Below are positions 63,721-64,000 of a stretch of 64,000 bases of DNA, piece after piece. Position numbers and translations under genes: made by a program. This stretch comes from Flavobacterium beibuense (GTDB lineage Bacteria > Bacteroidota > Bacteroidia > Flavobacteriales > Flavobacteriaceae): contig NZ_JUIW01000008.1 of assembly GCF_004151245.1 (NCBI RefSeq), forward strand, positions 1 to 64,000, given 5' to 3'. How positions within the stretch are numbered: the first letter of the stretch is position 1; each line of letters opens with the position of its first letter. The notes beneath the pieces are model-generated. The model worked only from the letters and a program-made list of their open reading frames with translations. It did not search any database and was not told the origin of the DNA.

Positions 63721-64000
63721 ATGAAACATTTAATTAAAAATACAATGCTCTTTAGCTTACTGCTTTTAAGTAGTATTGTTTTTGGGCAAACAGTTACAAT
63801 ACCTGAAAAGCCCAGTTTTCAAACCAGTTATTATGAGTTTAATACTCAGCTTTTAAATGCGTCTGAAAAACAGGCTATAGAACAGAAATTAATTAACTAT
63901 GCCGATACTACCTCTACACAAATAGTTGTAGTGGTTGTTAATACAACAGGTGGCGAAGCTCCATGGAAATATGCTTTTGATATAGCTGATAAATGGGGTA
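63721..64000 (+). CDS. TPM-domain protein with signal peptide (cut by window end)
   Basis: Starts directly after the previous stop. A signal peptide (FSLLLLSSIVFGQ) is followed by SFQTSYYEFNTQLLNASEKQ and TSTQIVVVVVNTTGG, the start of a TPM (YgcG-like) domain. The frame is open to base 64000, so the 3' end is missing. Membership in the M23-MerR-LemA-TPM-TPM run is clear from spacing. Confidence 0.9.
   Translation, partial: MKHLIKNTMLFSLLLLSSIVFGQTVTIPEKPSFQTSYYEFNTQLLNASEKQAIEQKLINYADTTSTQIVVVVVNTTGGEAPWKYAFDIADKWG

Overview
The window looks like a chromosomal segment of a Flavobacteriaceae member, most likely Flavobacterium or a close relative. The grounds are low GC, the gldK-gldL-gldM-gldN order of the type IX secretion/gliding motor, several lipoproteins with an acidic stretch right after the lipobox cysteine, Bacteroidetes-type -7 promoter boxes (TAnnTTTG), a short RpoD-type sigma factor, and families typical of the group (GSCFA, HYC_CC_PP, DUF5522, MG2/TonB-plug proteins). 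No tRNA, rRNA, insertion sequence, prophage or CRISPR array was found.

Layout. 1-6.4 kb: the 3' end of an OmpA-family gene, an MtfA-like peptidase, then a leftward run of small accessory enzymes (DinB-like, two VOC proteins, two SRPBCC paralogues, a RibD-C reductase, DoxX) divergent from a GlxA-type AraC regulator. 6.4-13.8 kb: GH30 glycosidase, rpe, the primary-type sigma factor, a lipoprotein, a HerA-like ATPase, a GNAT enzyme and an HTH regulator. 13.9-19.4 kb: a CDP-alcohol phosphatidyltransferase homologue, a TetR unit with a perfect 26-bp palindrome, the rpsO-pnp pair and a free-methionine sulfoxide reductase. 19.5-24.1 kb: a probable metal (copper?) uptake module (HYC_CC_PP protein, TonB receptor, HMA protein) and a porin-like protein. 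24.1-34.2 kb: an MG2/plug surface protein, groES-groEL, and a leftward cluster miaB - sigma-54 activator - lptE - TPR - secG.

34.4-44 kb: topA, an arginase-fold protein that has lost half of its metal ligands, then gldKLMN closed by a strong terminator, and a DAO-type oxidoreductase. 44-50.8 kb: DUF983 protein, ABC-F ATPase, App1-type phosphatase, lipid kinase, FemAB/GNAT-like protein, DUF1761 and a small HExxH membrane protein. 50.8-64 kb: DUF5522, urocanate hydratase, DUF4136 lipoprotein, two paralogous Ig-like lipoproteins, aromatic amino acid hydroxylase with a long C-terminal extension, GSCFA protein, alaS, and a rightward run M23 peptidase - MerR - LemA - TPM - TPM (cut by the window end).

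Most of the window is ordinary core genome. The parts that best repay a second look are the arginase-like pseudoenzyme beside the gliding operon, the metal module with a nested hairpin and T-run touching the receptor start codon, the 26-bp palindrome, a 33-codon ORF between a CDP-alcohol transferase and its terminator, and a probable leaderless DUF5522 gene.
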